DNA from: Candidatus Sulfotelmatobacter sp.
Lineage (GTDB): Bacteria > Acidobacteriota > Terriglobia > Terriglobales > SbA1
Assembly (NCBI GenBank): GCA_030151135.1
Contig: JASLEQ010000266.1
Span: 1-10,294 of the forward strand
DNA length: 10,294 bases
Direction of reading: 5' to 3'
Of this stretch, positions 1 through 5,950 are shown piece by piece. Position 1 is the first letter of the stretch. The number at the start of each line of letters is the position of its first letter. Position numbers and translations under genes: made by a program. Below the pieces are notes generated by a model. It saw only the letters and a list, made by a program, of their open reading frames with translations. It had not been told where the DNA came from and did not search any database.

Positions 1-221
1 AGGGCCTCCTCGACTGAGGCTGCGCCGGTGAGCAGATCGTAGGTGGAGATGCGGTTGGGATCTTTGGGCAGGCCGAGGCCGCTCGAGGCGTTCGATTGCG
101 GATCGCAATCGACCAGGAGGGTGTTGACCTCGCATGCGGCAAAGGAAGCGGCTAGATTGATGGCGGTCGTAGTCTTCCCCACGCCGCCTTTCTGATTGGC
201 AACAGCGATAACGCGTCCCAT
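1..221 (-). CDS. parA: ParA/Soj chromosome-partitioning ATPase, N-terminal part (runs off window)
   Basis: Reading leftward from ATG at 219-221, the frame stays open for 73 codons to the window edge, so only the N-terminus is present. It starts [18 protein letters not shown]: residues 11-18 are the deviant Walker A motif KGGVGKTT of ParA/MinD ATPases, with the signature lysine at position 11. Residues 36-42 (LVDCDPQ) are the Walker A-prime motif with Asp40. Known role of the family: ATP-dependent DNA-binding dimers that move ParB-parS complexes and segregate the origin. Its position downstream of rsmG in the same direction, with parS-like sites just upstream, fits chromosomal ParA rather than a plasmid or MinD protein. 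I see no good Shine-Dalgarno sequence before the ATG; the upstream 15 bases are an A-run after CTCTCC. parB would be expected beyond the left edge but cannot be seen. Confidence 0.95.
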   Translation of the reverse strand, partial: MGRVIAVANQKGGVGKTTTAINLAASFAACEVNTLLVDCDPQSNASSGLGLPKDPNRISTYDLLTGAASVEEA

Positions 222-326
222 ATTTTTTTGGAGAGCTAGAGCGTTTTGAGAATAGTGCGGGATGAATTTTGAAGCAACGACGAAGTGCTGTGGAGGGAAA
301 GAATCTGTGTGCAAAAGTGGTTCGGA

Positions 327-342
327 TGTTCCGGCTGGAACA
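327..342 (+). promoter_or_regulatory. parS-like site 1 (TGTTCCGGCTGGAACA)
   Basis: Perfect 6-bp inverted arms around a GGCT centre; the only copy with C at position 9. It is followed by TT, as are copies 2 and 3. Confidence 0.8.
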
Positions 343-390
343 TTGGGGTGGAGGTTGGCTTGTTGGGGTCGGTGTTGTGGATTGGTCTTG

Positions 391-406
391 TGTTCCGGTT
401 GGAACA
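391..406 (+). promoter_or_regulatory. parS-like site 2 (TGTTCCGGTTGGAACA)
   Basis: Identical to sites 3 and 4 and one base different from site 1. It starts 64 bp after site 1. Confidence 0.8.
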
Positions 407-495
407 TTGATCAGTGGGAGATCTTCTAGTTGGGAGGGTGGCAGGCTTTGTCTCTCTTCGCGGCTCGGGTCTCTATGCCGCTTCGGCGGCTGGAA

Positions 496-511
496 TGTTC
501 CGGTTGGAACA
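496..511 (+). promoter_or_regulatory. parS-like site 3 (TGTTCCGGTTGGAACA)
   Basis: Identical 16-mer, 105 bp after site 2. It is preceded by CGGCTGGAA (487-495), which resembles a second half-site and may be a decayed extra copy. Confidence 0.8.
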
Positions 512-536
512 TTGGGGCGGCGGAGCGGTTGGGTGG

Positions 537-552
537 TGTTCCGGTTGGAACA
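537..552 (+). promoter_or_regulatory. parS-like site 4 (TGTTCCGGTTGGAACA)
   Basis: Identical 16-mer, 41 bp after site 3. A weaker TGTTCGGTTTGTAA at 578-591 may be a degenerate fifth copy, but I do not count it. Confidence 0.78.
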
Positions 553-637
553 TCTGGGCATCAACGGGTTGCTTGATGTTCGGTTTGTAATTTTGGCTTT
601 GAGGAATGGACTGCTGTTTTGGGGAGCTTTCGGCAGT

Positions 638-659
638 CGGCGGACGAATGCGTCCGCCG
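638..659. repeat. Strong hairpin repeat, GGACG-loop-CGTCC family
   Basis: CGGCGGACG (638-646) and CGTCCGCCG (651-659) form a perfect 9-bp stem with an AATG loop. It lies about 100 bp downstream of the rsmG stop in the rsmG reading direction, so it could end rsmG transcription. No T-run follows on that strand, however. A related hairpin with an AAGG loop lies at 6092-6105, and both are followed by a CTMCA-like tail, so this is better read as one copy of a dispersed hairpin repeat. Confidence 0.65.
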
Positions 660-763
660 CTCCATGGTGCGGTTGGGAAAAGGCTGTTGCTGCTCCACTT
701 TGGGCGCTTTGCTAGATAGTTTCGGTTACTCTTGCCTTATCGTCGTGGCATTGCTGAGCTGGA

Positions 764-1471
764 TTAGACCACCTGGTTAGGATGCTGGTTCGTTATCAGG
801 TTGGTTCGTTTTGGGCTCGGTTCCATGCTTCCTATGAGGAGCATGCGCGATTCGCAGCAGGGGACGGGGGAGGGGTCGCTCCAGTAGAAATTTGGCAGGC
901 TGGTGCGGATTGCGGCGAACTGCGCGGATGAGACGAGGAGTGCTAACCGGCCTGAGGGGCGGAGGAGGCGCGCTGCGGAAGGGAGGATCTCGGAGAGACG
1001 CTCGACGGCACGGAGGGTGAGGACGTCGAACGTGGCGGGCGGCAGGATTTCGGCGCGGGCGGTTTCGATTTTGACATCGTCGAGAGCCAGGGCTCGGCAA
1101 ACTTCTTTTAGGAAGGTAGCTTTCTTGTGATTGGATTCGATGAGAGTGAGAGAGATGGAAGGTATCAAGAGTTTGATGGGCAGGCCGGGGAAGCCTGCGC
1201 CGGAACCGAGGTCGCCAAGGCTGGTGCGCGGGCCGGAGTTTTCAGGGGCGGGAAATAGCGATTTGGCGGTAAAGAGGGATTCTCCGAAGTGGCGGATGAC
1301 GATTTGTTCGGGATCGCGAATGGCGGTGAGATTGATGCGGGCGTTCCAGTGGAGCAGTAGATCGATATACGTCGATATATGTTGATAGAGCTGCGGACGG
1401 GCGGCGGCAGGTTGCGCGGGCGAACCGGCAAGGAACGGCGCGAGCAATTCGGGGATGCGGGCCGGTTGCAT
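764..1471 (-). CDS. rsmG: 16S rRNA m7G527 methyltransferase RsmG (GidB)
   Basis: 235 residues, near the usual 205-240. The family uses S-adenosylmethionine to methylate N7 of G527 in the 530 loop of 16S rRNA; loss gives low-level streptomycin resistance. Visible marks: WNARINLTAIRDPEQIVIRHF at about residues 42-62 (classic RsmG N-terminal signature), the SAM-binding glycine motif LGDLGSGAGFPGLP at 85-98, the acidic turn LIESNHKKATFLKEV at 110-124, and LTLRAV at 151-156, where most relatives have a SRA motif. The C-terminal 25 residues are polar and poorly conserved. Start is ATG at 1469-1471, chosen because the family similarity begins soon after it; the ribosome-binding site is weak. It reads in the same direction as parA, as in the common rsmG-parA-parB order, but the parS-like cluster separates them. 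Confidence 0.95.
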   Translation of the reverse strand: MQPARIPELLAPFLAGSPAQPAAARPQLYQHISTYIDLLLHWNARINLTAIRDPEQIVIRHFGESLFTAKSLFPAPENSGPRTSLGDLGSGAGFPGLPIKLLIPSISLTLIESNHKKATFLKEVCRALALDDVKIETARAEILPPATFDVLTLRAVERLSEILPSAARLLRPSGRLALLVSSAQFAAIRTSLPNFYWSDPSPVPCCESRMLLIGSMEPSPKRTNLITNQHPNQVV

Positions 1472-1565
1472 GGATGGCTGATTTTAGCTTGCGAAAGTGG
1501 CGGAGCGGCAGTCACAAAGTGTGGGCGCGGGTTTGGGCCGGTCTGATTTAACTACCGTCGAAAGC

Positions 1566-1619
1566 AGGTTCCTTCTGGCTCGCTGCGCTCACGCGCCGGA
1601 ATGACATCCCGCGAGCGGG
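1566..1619. repeat. Dispersed GGATGACA-type repeat (copy a) with small hairpin
   Basis: The 306-bp gap between the divergent rsmG and regulator genes holds this unit: a CTCGCTGCGCTC segment, then GGAATGACA at 1598-1606, then the hairpin CCCGC-GA-GCGGG (1608-1619). Three related units occur in this window, around 7609, 8838 and 9634. The rest of the gap (1472-1565, 1620-1777) shows a TTGACG at 1725-1730 that could be a -35 element for the regulator, with only a poor -10 after it. Confidence 0.5.
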
Positions 1620-1777
1620 GGAGCAAATCGTCTCCTTAGCCGCGTGTCGAAGTGATTTTGATTTTCCGATACTTTCGGCCTCTCGCGAAATGCGCGATGT
1701 GGGCGGCCTGCCGCCTAATTGGAGTTGACGAGGCTGCTGTGAGTTCTGTAGCTTCTGATACGACTGAAGGTTTCAAT

Positions 1778-2296
1778 ATGGCCAACCTGACTGGAGTGCA
1801 AAAGCAGTACATCCTGCATTGGGGGGAGATGGGAACGCGGTGGGGAATCAACCGGACGGTGGCGCAGATTCACGCGCTGCTGTATCTGTCTCCGCGGGCG
1901 CTGCCGGCGGAGGAGATTGCGGAGACGCTGAGTGTGGCGCGGTCGAACGTGAGCACGTCGATCCGCGAACTGGAGACTTGGGGGATTGTGCGGGCGGTGC
2001 ATGTGCTGGGCGACCGGCGGGAGCATTACGAGTCGATGAAAGATGTGTGGGAGATGTTTCGGCTGGTGGTGGAGCAGAGGAAGCGGCGGGAGATCGATCC
2101 GACACGGGAGATGTTGCGGAGATGTTTGGCAGAACTGGATCCGAAGGAAGCGGGATCGGATTACACGCGCGAGAGGCTCGAGGCGATGGCAGGGTTCTTT
2201 GAGGCCGTGACGGAATTGCATGACCAGATGAAGAGACTGCCCACGGGAACGGTGCGGAAGTTGCTGAGGATGGGAGCGCGGATGAAGAAAAGATAG
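1778..2296 (+). CDS. GbsR/MarR-family transcriptional regulator
   Basis: 172 residues from ATG 1778, preceded by GAAGG with a 7-nt spacer. The frame stays open upstream to an ATG at 1652, but that extension is cysteine-rich and unlike the family, so I use 1778. Residues 1-35 (VQKQYILHWGEMGTRWGINRTVAQIHALLYLS) match the amphipathic N-terminal helix and first DNA-domain helix of the GbsR group. Residues 44-66 (AEEIAETLSVARSNVSTSIRELE) are the helix-turn-helix, and 76-84 (HVLGDRREH) is the beta-wing. The C-terminal half (90-172) is helical and charged and probably dimerises. Relatives include GbsR, a choline-sensing repressor of glycine betaine synthesis, but the ligand and targets here are unknown. 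The neighbours give no clue, as it stands alone between rsmG and the dnaA leader. Confidence 0.85.
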   Translation: MANLTGVQKQYILHWGEMGTRWGINRTVAQIHALLYLSPRALPAEEIAETLSVARSNVSTSIRELETWGIVRAVHVLGDRREHYESMKDVWEMFRLVVEQRKRREIDPTREMLRRCLAELDPKEAGSDYTRERLEAMAGFFEAVTELHDQMKRLPTGTVRKLLRMGARMKKR

Positions 2297-2343
2297 TACT
2301 CAGTACTCGGTACCCTGCGTCTTCGCGATGGTCAGTCGCGATG
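2295..2343. repeat. Short tandem AGTACTC repeat and TCGCGATG direct repeat after the regulator
   Basis: AGTACTC occurs twice in tandem (2295-2301, 2302-2308), followed by CGGTAC, and overlaps the TAG stop of the regulator at 2294-2296. TCGCGATG then occurs at 2323-2330 and 2336-2343; its TCGCGA cores can also pair as a 6-bp stem. No T-run follows, so this is not a convincing terminator. Confidence 0.5.
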
Positions 2344-2380
2344 TTTCGGCGCTGCATGGGAGCTCTACTTCATCGCCAGT

Positions 2381-2478
2381 CATTTCTTTCGCCCCTTCCG
2401 GGGCTTCCGTAGCCTTTCTCTTTCCCACGGCTTACGCCGGTGGGCTGCATTCTTTCGCCACTTCGCGGCTTCCGTAGC
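2381..2478. repeat. Compound hairpin repeat: two related copies flanking a third hairpin
   Basis: Copy A (2381-2413) and copy B (2448-2478) share the frame CAT-TCTTTCGCC-CTTC-GGCTTCCGTAGC; copy B is two bases shorter. Copy A contains the perfect stem GCCCC-TTCC-GGGGC (2391-2404). Copy B has a weaker equivalent, GCCAC-TTCG-CGGC. Between them lies CCCACGGC-TTAC-GCCGGTGGG (2424-2444), an 8-bp stem with one bulged G. The layout looks like a REP or BIME-type element. It sits about 500 bp upstream of dnaA in a gene-free stretch (2297-2951). Confidence 0.65.
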
Positions 2479-2593
2479 TCGTGCGTGAAACAAACCTTAT
2501 CTACCAGGACAGGACAACAGATTCCCCGCCGCGTAGCTCCTGGGAATGAGAAAACTCTATTTTTTTGTGACGAGTGGTTCGATTGCCTGGAAC

Positions 2594-2644
2594 GAATTTT
2601 TTCTGTGCGCAGACGAATTTTGTGGACAAAAGAATTTTTCTGCT
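2594..2644 (+). other. Candidate DNA-unwinding element: three AT-rich GAATTTT repeats
   Basis: GAATTTT occurs at 2594-2600, 2615-2621 and 2632-2638. The first and third extend to similar 13-mers (GAATTTTTTCTGT, GAATTTTTCTGCT). The middle one runs into a DnaA box (2621-2629). The stretch continues AT-rich to about 2663 in an otherwise GC-rich region. Inference: this is part of oriC, comparable in kind to the AT-rich 13-mers of E. coli. Confidence 0.5.
2621..2629 (-). promoter_or_regulatory. DnaA box (TTGTCCACA on minus strand)
   Basis: TGTGGACAA on the plus strand reads TTGTCCACA on the other, 8 of 9 to the E. coli consensus TTATCCACA and identical to the form favoured in actinobacterial origins. 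It overlaps the second GAATTTT repeat. Confidence 0.7.
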
Positions 2645-2697
2645 GAACAGTTTTTGTTTTGAGTGCACATTTCACGCGGCATTAACTTGCGCGGTAC

Positions 2698-2726
2698 TTG
2701 ACAAGATGCGCGGTGCAGTTCTGAAT
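2698..2726 (+). promoter_or_regulatory. Candidate dnaA promoter P1
   Basis: Perfect -35 TTGACA (2698-2703), 17-bp spacer, weak -10 CTGAAT (2721-2726). It lies 230 bp upstream of the dnaA start. The -10 matches only 3 of 6. Confidence 0.3.
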
Positions 2727-2756
2727 AGAGACTCGCGAGAAAAATCCAGCCGATGT

Positions 2757-2765
2757 TTTTCCACA
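2757..2765 (+). promoter_or_regulatory. DnaA box (TTTTCCACA)
   Basis: 8 of 9 to TTATCCACA, and the form seen in cyanobacterial and Thermus origins. It lies just upstream of an extended -10 element, so bound DnaA could repress dnaA transcription. Confidence 0.7.
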
Positions 2766-2780
2766 CGACAAAAAGTTTTG

Positions 2781-2789
2781 TGCTAGGAT
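2781..2789 (+). promoter_or_regulatory. Candidate dnaA promoter P2 (extended -10)
   Basis: TGCTAGGAT is an extended -10 (TG-N-TAGGAT, 4 of 6 to TATAAT). There is no good -35; that region is occupied by the DnaA box at 2757-2765. Between them, ACAAAA-AG-TTTTGT (2768-2781) forms a small inverted repeat. Transcription would begin near 2796, giving a leader of roughly 155 nt. Confidence 0.35.
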
Positions 2790-2951
2790 GCCGGACTGGT
2801 CCTGCTTTTGAGCTTCATTAATTTTTTGCAGCGCGACGAAAAGACAGGCGCAATCCGCAGTAAAATTAACAGTCTCAACTAATCGATAACGGCTTTTTCA
2901 ACAGGCGCTCTTACCCAGCCGCCGGGGCGCCGCGTGGTGAAAATTTCATAT

Positions 2952-4346
2952 ATGTCAGCGACAGGCACAACGACCCTCTCCCCGAACCCGTGGGCGCGCA
3001 TTCTTGATGCGCTGGAAAAAAAGATCAACCGACACTCGTACGACACGTGGCTGAAACCGACACGCTACAGTCATTCGAGTAATGGGACGCTATTCGTGCG
3101 CGTGCCGACGGTGGAGTTCCGTCACGCGGGCGACAAGTATGCGGACCTGATTCAGGAAGCGGTGGACGTTCTGGGCCTCGGGTTCAATGAGGTGAAGTTT
3201 GTCACGCCGGAGGATGATCCGGCGGCGACTCCGGTGCGGCACGATGGCGGCCTGATGTCTGCCGCTGCGGCGGCGGCCCCCATGACCGCTGCCGGCCCAT
3301 CGCAGGCGCGGTTCGATTGGGACGGCGCGGCGCAATTGAATCCGCGCTACACGTTTGACGCGTTCGTCATCGGCAGCGGGAACCAGTTTGCCCATGCGGC
3401 GTGCCAGGCCGTTGCGGAGCGTCCTTCAAAGGCGTACAACCCGCTCTTCTTATATGGCGGTGTCGGGATGGGAAAGACGCACCTGATGCAGGCGATCGGC
3501 CACGAGATCAAGCGGCGGATGCCGCATGCGGCCATTTGTTACGTATCGAGCGAGAAGTTTACCAATGACATGATCAACTCGCTGCGCTACGACAAGATGA
3601 CGTCTTTTCGCGACAAGTTCCGGGGCGTCGATGTATTGCTCATCGATGACATCCAGTTCCTGGCGGGCAAGGAGCGGACGCAGGAGGAGTTCTTTCACAC
3701 GTTCAATGCGCTGCATGAGTCGATGAAGCAGATCGTGATCGCGAGCGACCGCTCGCCGAAGGAGCTGGCGGAGATTGAAGACCGCCTACGGAGCCGGTTC
3801 GAGTGGGGATTGATTGCAGACATCCAGCCACCAGACCTGGAGACGAAGGTGGCGATCCTGCAGAAGAAGGCGGAGCAGGAAAAGGTAACGCTGCCAACGG
3901 ATGTAGCACTGTATGTGGCCTCGAACATCCGGTCAAACGTGCGGGAGTTGGAAGGAGCACTGATCCGGCTGGTCGCGCATTCTTCGTTGATTGGAGCAGA
4001 GATCACGCTGCCTTATGCCCAGCAGGTGTTGAAGAACTTCATCGATTCGCAGGCGCGAAAGGTGACGATCGAATCGATACAGAAGATGGTCGCGGAGCAA
4101 TTCGGGCTACGGCTGGTCGAGATCAAAGCAAAAAATAATTCGCGGGCGATCGTATATCCGCGGCAGATTGCGATGTACCTGGCGAAACATATGACTGAGG
4201 CGTCGCTGCCGGAGATTGGAAGACAGTTTGGCGGCAAGCATCACACGACCGTGCTGCACTCGGTGGAGAAGATTGAAGAGGTCCGCAAGAACGACAAAGA
4301 TTTGAACAGGCTGATCAATAAACTGACCGAGCAATTAGGCGGATAA
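2952..4346 (+). CDS. dnaA: Chromosomal replication initiator protein DnaA
   Basis: 464 residues from ATG 2952 (E. coli 467). GTG at 2934 or 2937 is possible, but NPWARILDALEKKI, the usual start of domain I, follows closely after 2952. Domain I spans about 10-85 (HSYDTWLKPTRYS). Domain II is a short alanine-rich linker (about 88-125). Domain III is the AAA+ ATPase: Walker A GGVGMGKTH at 169-177, Walker B LLIDDIQF at about 229-236 with Asp232/Asp233, a box VII arginine in DRLRSRFEWGL, and sensor 2 in NVRELEGALIRL. Domain IV binds DNA boxes through AKHMTEASLPEIGRQFGG followed by KHHTTVLHSVEKIE. The usual GGRDHTTV reads GGKHHTTV, so the Asp that contacts bases in E. coli is His430. Role: ATP-dependent origin melting and helicase loading. 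DnaA boxes on both sides suggest oriC lies here and that the gene is autoregulated. Confidence 0.98.
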   Translation: MSATGTTTLSPNPWARILDALEKKINRHSYDTWLKPTRYSHSSNGTLFVRVPTVEFRHAGDKYADLIQEAVDVLGLGFNEVKFVTPEDDPAATPVRHDGGLMSAAAAAAPMTAAGPSQARFDWDGAAQLNPRYTFDAFVIGSGNQFAHAACQAVAERPSKAYNPLFLYGGVGMGKTHLMQAIGHEIKRRMPHAAICYVSSEKFTNDMINSLRYDKMTSFRDKFRGVDVLLIDDIQFLAGKERTQEEFFHTFNALHESMKQIVIASDRSPKELAEIEDRLRSRFEWGLIADIQPPDLETKVAILQKKAEQEKVTLPTDVALYVASNIRSNVRELEGALIRLVAHSSLIGAEITLPYAQQVLKNFIDSQARKVTIESIQKMVAEQFGLRLVEIKAKNNSRAIVYPRQIAMYLAKHMTEASLPEIGRQFGGKHHTTVLHSVEKIEEVRKNDKDLNRLINKLTEQLGG

Positions 4347-4368
4347 ACCGCGGGTGCGCGACGGTTTT
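4345..4368 (+). terminator. Weak possible terminator overlapping the dnaA stop
   Basis: AAACCG (4345-4350) can pair with CGGTTT (4362-4367), with partial inner pairing and a short T-run. The 3-prime arm overlaps the DnaA box at 4365. The stem is marginal, so partial readthrough to dnaN is likely. Confidence 0.25.
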
Positions 4369-4373
4369 CCACT
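4365..4373 (+). promoter_or_regulatory. DnaA-box-like site (TTTTCCACT)
   Basis: One mismatch to TTTTCCACA, the form found upstream of dnaA at 2757. It lies 19 bp after the dnaA stop codon. Confidence 0.5.
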
Positions 4374-4412
4374 TTGCAATACAGTCTTCCTTCTATCAGG
4401 CTGTGAACGGGA

Positions 4413-4421
4413 TGTGGAAGT
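4413..4421 (-). promoter_or_regulatory. Weak DnaA-box-like site (ACTTCCACA on minus strand)
   Basis: 7 of 9 to TTTTCCACA. I include it because it keeps the CCACA core and lies between two better sites in the dnaA-dnaN spacer. Confidence 0.3.
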
Positions 4422-4546
4422 TGTGAATCGGTGGGAGGAAATTGGAACCAGGGGCGAGATTCAGTAGTGGCTCCGAAGTTGAGGGGACCGATTTCTAACA
4501 TCAACAGTGAGCCGGGAAGTTAGCAGGAACAGGGGAGTTGGCAAAG

Positions 4547-4555
4547 TTTTCCACG
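4547..4555 (+). promoter_or_regulatory. DnaA-box-like site (TTTTCCACG)
   Basis: One mismatch to TTTTCCACA, in the dnaA-dnaN spacer 182 bp after the first downstream site. Confidence 0.5.
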
Positions 4556-4580
4556 TTTCCGCAGGGCCTACTGTTACTGC

Positions 4581-4610
4581 TGGTTTTAATGGTTTTGCAT
4601 TTGATATAAG
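4581..4610 (+). promoter_or_regulatory. Candidate dnaN promoter
   Basis: TATAAG at 4605-4610 is 5 of 6 to the -10 consensus, inside the AT-rich stretch TTTGATATAAGAGG. The best -35 is a poor TGGTTT at 4581-4586 (18-bp spacer). A transcript from here would carry the hairpin repeat at 4633-4663 in its leader. Confidence 0.35.
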
Positions 4611-4632
4611 AGGTAAGAGAAGTAATGAGATT

Positions 4633-4670
4633 CCCACGTCTCGCAAAGGCGGCGAGACATGGGGCATCCC
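4633..4670. repeat. 38-bp hairpin repeat, copy 1 (dnaN leader)
   Basis: Arms CCCACGTCTCGC (4633-4644) and GCGAGACATGGG (4652-4663) form a 7-bp perfect stem, one mismatch, then 4 more pairs, with a 7-nt loop; GCATCCC follows. A second copy at 7017-7054 matches at 32 of 38 positions, and one stem pair changes from G-C to C-G in a compensating way. It lies 46 bp before the dnaN start. Confidence 0.75.
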
Positions 4671-4715
4671 AGTTAAATCCCAAGCTGTTGAGTTGCACAT
4701 CGGGGAGACTGACTT

Positions 4716-5864
4716 ATGCCGGTGGAAGCCGCTGTTGCCGCGGGTACCATGGAGATCACGGTCAGCAAGTTTGAACTGCTGCGCGAACTGACTGCCACCC
4801 AGGGCGTGGTCGAGCGCAAGACCACGATACCAATCCTTTCCAATTATCTGTTTGAGGCTGCGGGAGACCGGCTGTCATTGACGGCCACGGATCTCGACCT
4901 CAGCTTGCGCACCTCTTGCGCGGCGAAGGTGAAAAAGGAAGGGTCGTGCACGATCCCGGCGCGGAAGCTGCATGACTACGTGAAACTGCTGCCGGATGCG
5001 GACATCACGATCAAGCTGCTGGAAAATCACTGGGTCAGCATTCGCTGCGGACGATCGAATACGAAGATGGTGGGCATGGCGAAGTCGAATTTTCCCAGCC
5101 TGCCGGCATTTCCGACCTCGGGTGTGATTTCAATTCCGGCACAGGTATTGCGCGGATTGATCGCGCGGACGGGATTTGCGATTTCGAATGAAGAGTCGCG
5201 CTACACGCTGAATGGGGCGCTGATGCTGCTGAAACCGGAGTCGATCACGATGGTGGCGACGGATGGACATCGGCTGGCGCATTGCGAGCGGGCTGGAGAG
5301 AAGTTTGATGGCGTCTCAGGCGAAATGAAGACGCTGGTGCCGAAGAAAGCGATGGACGAATTGAAGTCGCTGCTCGATTCGACGGACGCGGAGACGATCG
5401 AGTTCGCCAAGGACGAGTCGACGCTCTTCTTCCGGATTGGATCGCGGCTGCTGACGTCACGGCAGTTGACAGGACAGTTCCCGAACTTCGAAGCGGTGCT
5501 GCCGAAAGATAACAGCAAGATCATCCCGCTGAATGCGGATGAGTTGAATGCGGCGATCCTGCGCGTGGCGCAGTTTGCTGATGAGCGGTCGCGCGCGGTG
5601 CGGATGAAGCTGGAGAAGGGCGAAGTGAAGATTTCCGCGTCATCGACAGAGGCGGGCGAGTCGGAGGATTCGCTCGAGGCGCCGTATACGGGAGATCCGC
5701 TGACGATTGGATTTAACGCAGCGTATCTGGTGGAGTTTTTGAAGGCTGCCGGCACTGCTGAGGTGCGGCTGGAGTTGAAGGATCCGCAGTCGGCTGGGCA
5801 GTTGCGGCCGGCCGAGGGCGATGATTACAAGTATCGGTACATCGTGATGCCGATGAGAATCTGA
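4716..5864 (+). CDS. dnaN: DNA polymerase III beta subunit (sliding clamp)
   Basis: 382 residues from ATG 4716, which has GGGGAG (4702-4707) 8 nt upstream. ATG 4749 would start at MEITVSKFELL, the usual N-terminus of the family, giving 371 residues. The better ribosome-binding site favours 4716, but the family favours 4749. Three clamp domains follow in order. Marks are VVERKTTIPILSN (31-43), TATDLDLSLR, the central ATDGHRLAHCE, LTGQFPNFEAVLPKDN, and the C-terminal YIVMPMRI, which corresponds to YVVMPMRL in E. coli. The protein forms a ring dimer that tethers polymerase III and repair polymerases to DNA; the C-terminal residues line the partner-binding cleft. It follows dnaA after 369 bp in the same direction. 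recF, often next, is absent here. Confidence 0.98.
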   Translation: MPVEAAVAAGTMEITVSKFELLRELTATQGVVERKTTIPILSNYLFEAAGDRLSLTATDLDLSLRTSCAAKVKKEGSCTIPARKLHDYVKLLPDADITIKLLENHWVSIRCGRSNTKMVGMAKSNFPSLPAFPTSGVISIPAQVLRGLIARTGFAISNEESRYTLNGALMLLKPESITMVATDGHRLAHCERAGEKFDGVSGEMKTLVPKKAMDELKSLLDSTDAETIEFAKDESTLFFRIGSRLLTSRQLTGQFPNFEAVLPKDNSKIIPLNADELNAAILRVAQFADERSRAVRMKLEKGEVKISASSTEAGESEDSLEAPYTGDPLTIGFNAAYLVEFLKAAGTAEVRLELKDPQSAGQLRPAEGDDYKYRYIVMPMRI

Positions 5865-5910
5865 GGACTGCTGACCAGGCAGGGCTTCCGCAAAATTCGA
5901 GGGTGGTTCA

Positions 5911-5938
5911 GGCGTCCTTAACGGGACGCCGTTCTTTT
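5911..5938 (+). terminator. Intrinsic terminator of dnaN
   Basis: GGCGTCC (5911-5917) pairs with GGACGCC (5924-5930), with a T-G wobble inside and a TAAC loop, followed by GTTCTTTT. It lies 47 bp after the dnaN stop, in a good position and with a T-rich tail. Confidence 0.75.
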
Positions 5939-5950
5939 GGGCATCGGCTT

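Larger units (their letters stand above)
327..552. promoter_or_regulatory. parS: Cluster of four parS-like centromere sites in the rsmG-parA gap
   Basis: The 542-bp gap between parA and rsmG holds four copies of the 16-mer TGTTCCGGYTGGAACA (starts 327, 391, 496, 537). The arms TGTTCC/GGAACA are perfect inverted repeats and match the arms of Pseudomonas-type parS (TGTTCCACGTGGAACA). The centre is GGTT or GGCT instead of ACGT. All four have the same orientation of the asymmetric centre. Start-to-start distances are 64, 105 and 41 bp, each close to a whole number of 10.5-bp helical turns. Inference: these are the ParB-binding centromere of this chromosome. The rest of the gap (222-326 and 553-763) is G/T-rich on the plus strand and shows no gene; the one open frame across it is discussed under rejected items. 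Confidence 0.8.

Noticed and set aside
578..591. Possible fifth parS-like site (TGTTCGGTTTGTAA)
   Set aside because: It needs a deletion and several mismatches and has lost the inverted symmetry.
269..715. 148-codon open frame across the parS-like cluster
   Set aside because: Its sequence is set by the repeated 16-mers, read in two different frames (FRLEH and VPVGT). It is rich in Trp and Gly, has no ribosome-binding site, and shows no resemblance to a known family.
1652..1777. Upstream extension of the GbsR-type regulator to ATG 1652
   Set aside because: The extra 42 residues do not look like the family, and ATG 1778 has a well-spaced ribosome-binding site.
2570..2595. GGTTCGATTGCC resembling a tRNA T-arm
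   Set aside because: No acceptor stem, D-arm or anticodon arm can be built around it.
2370..2786. Several short frames in the dnaA leader, including a possible place for rpmH
   Set aside because: None reads like L34 or any known small protein; they cross repeats and DnaA boxes.
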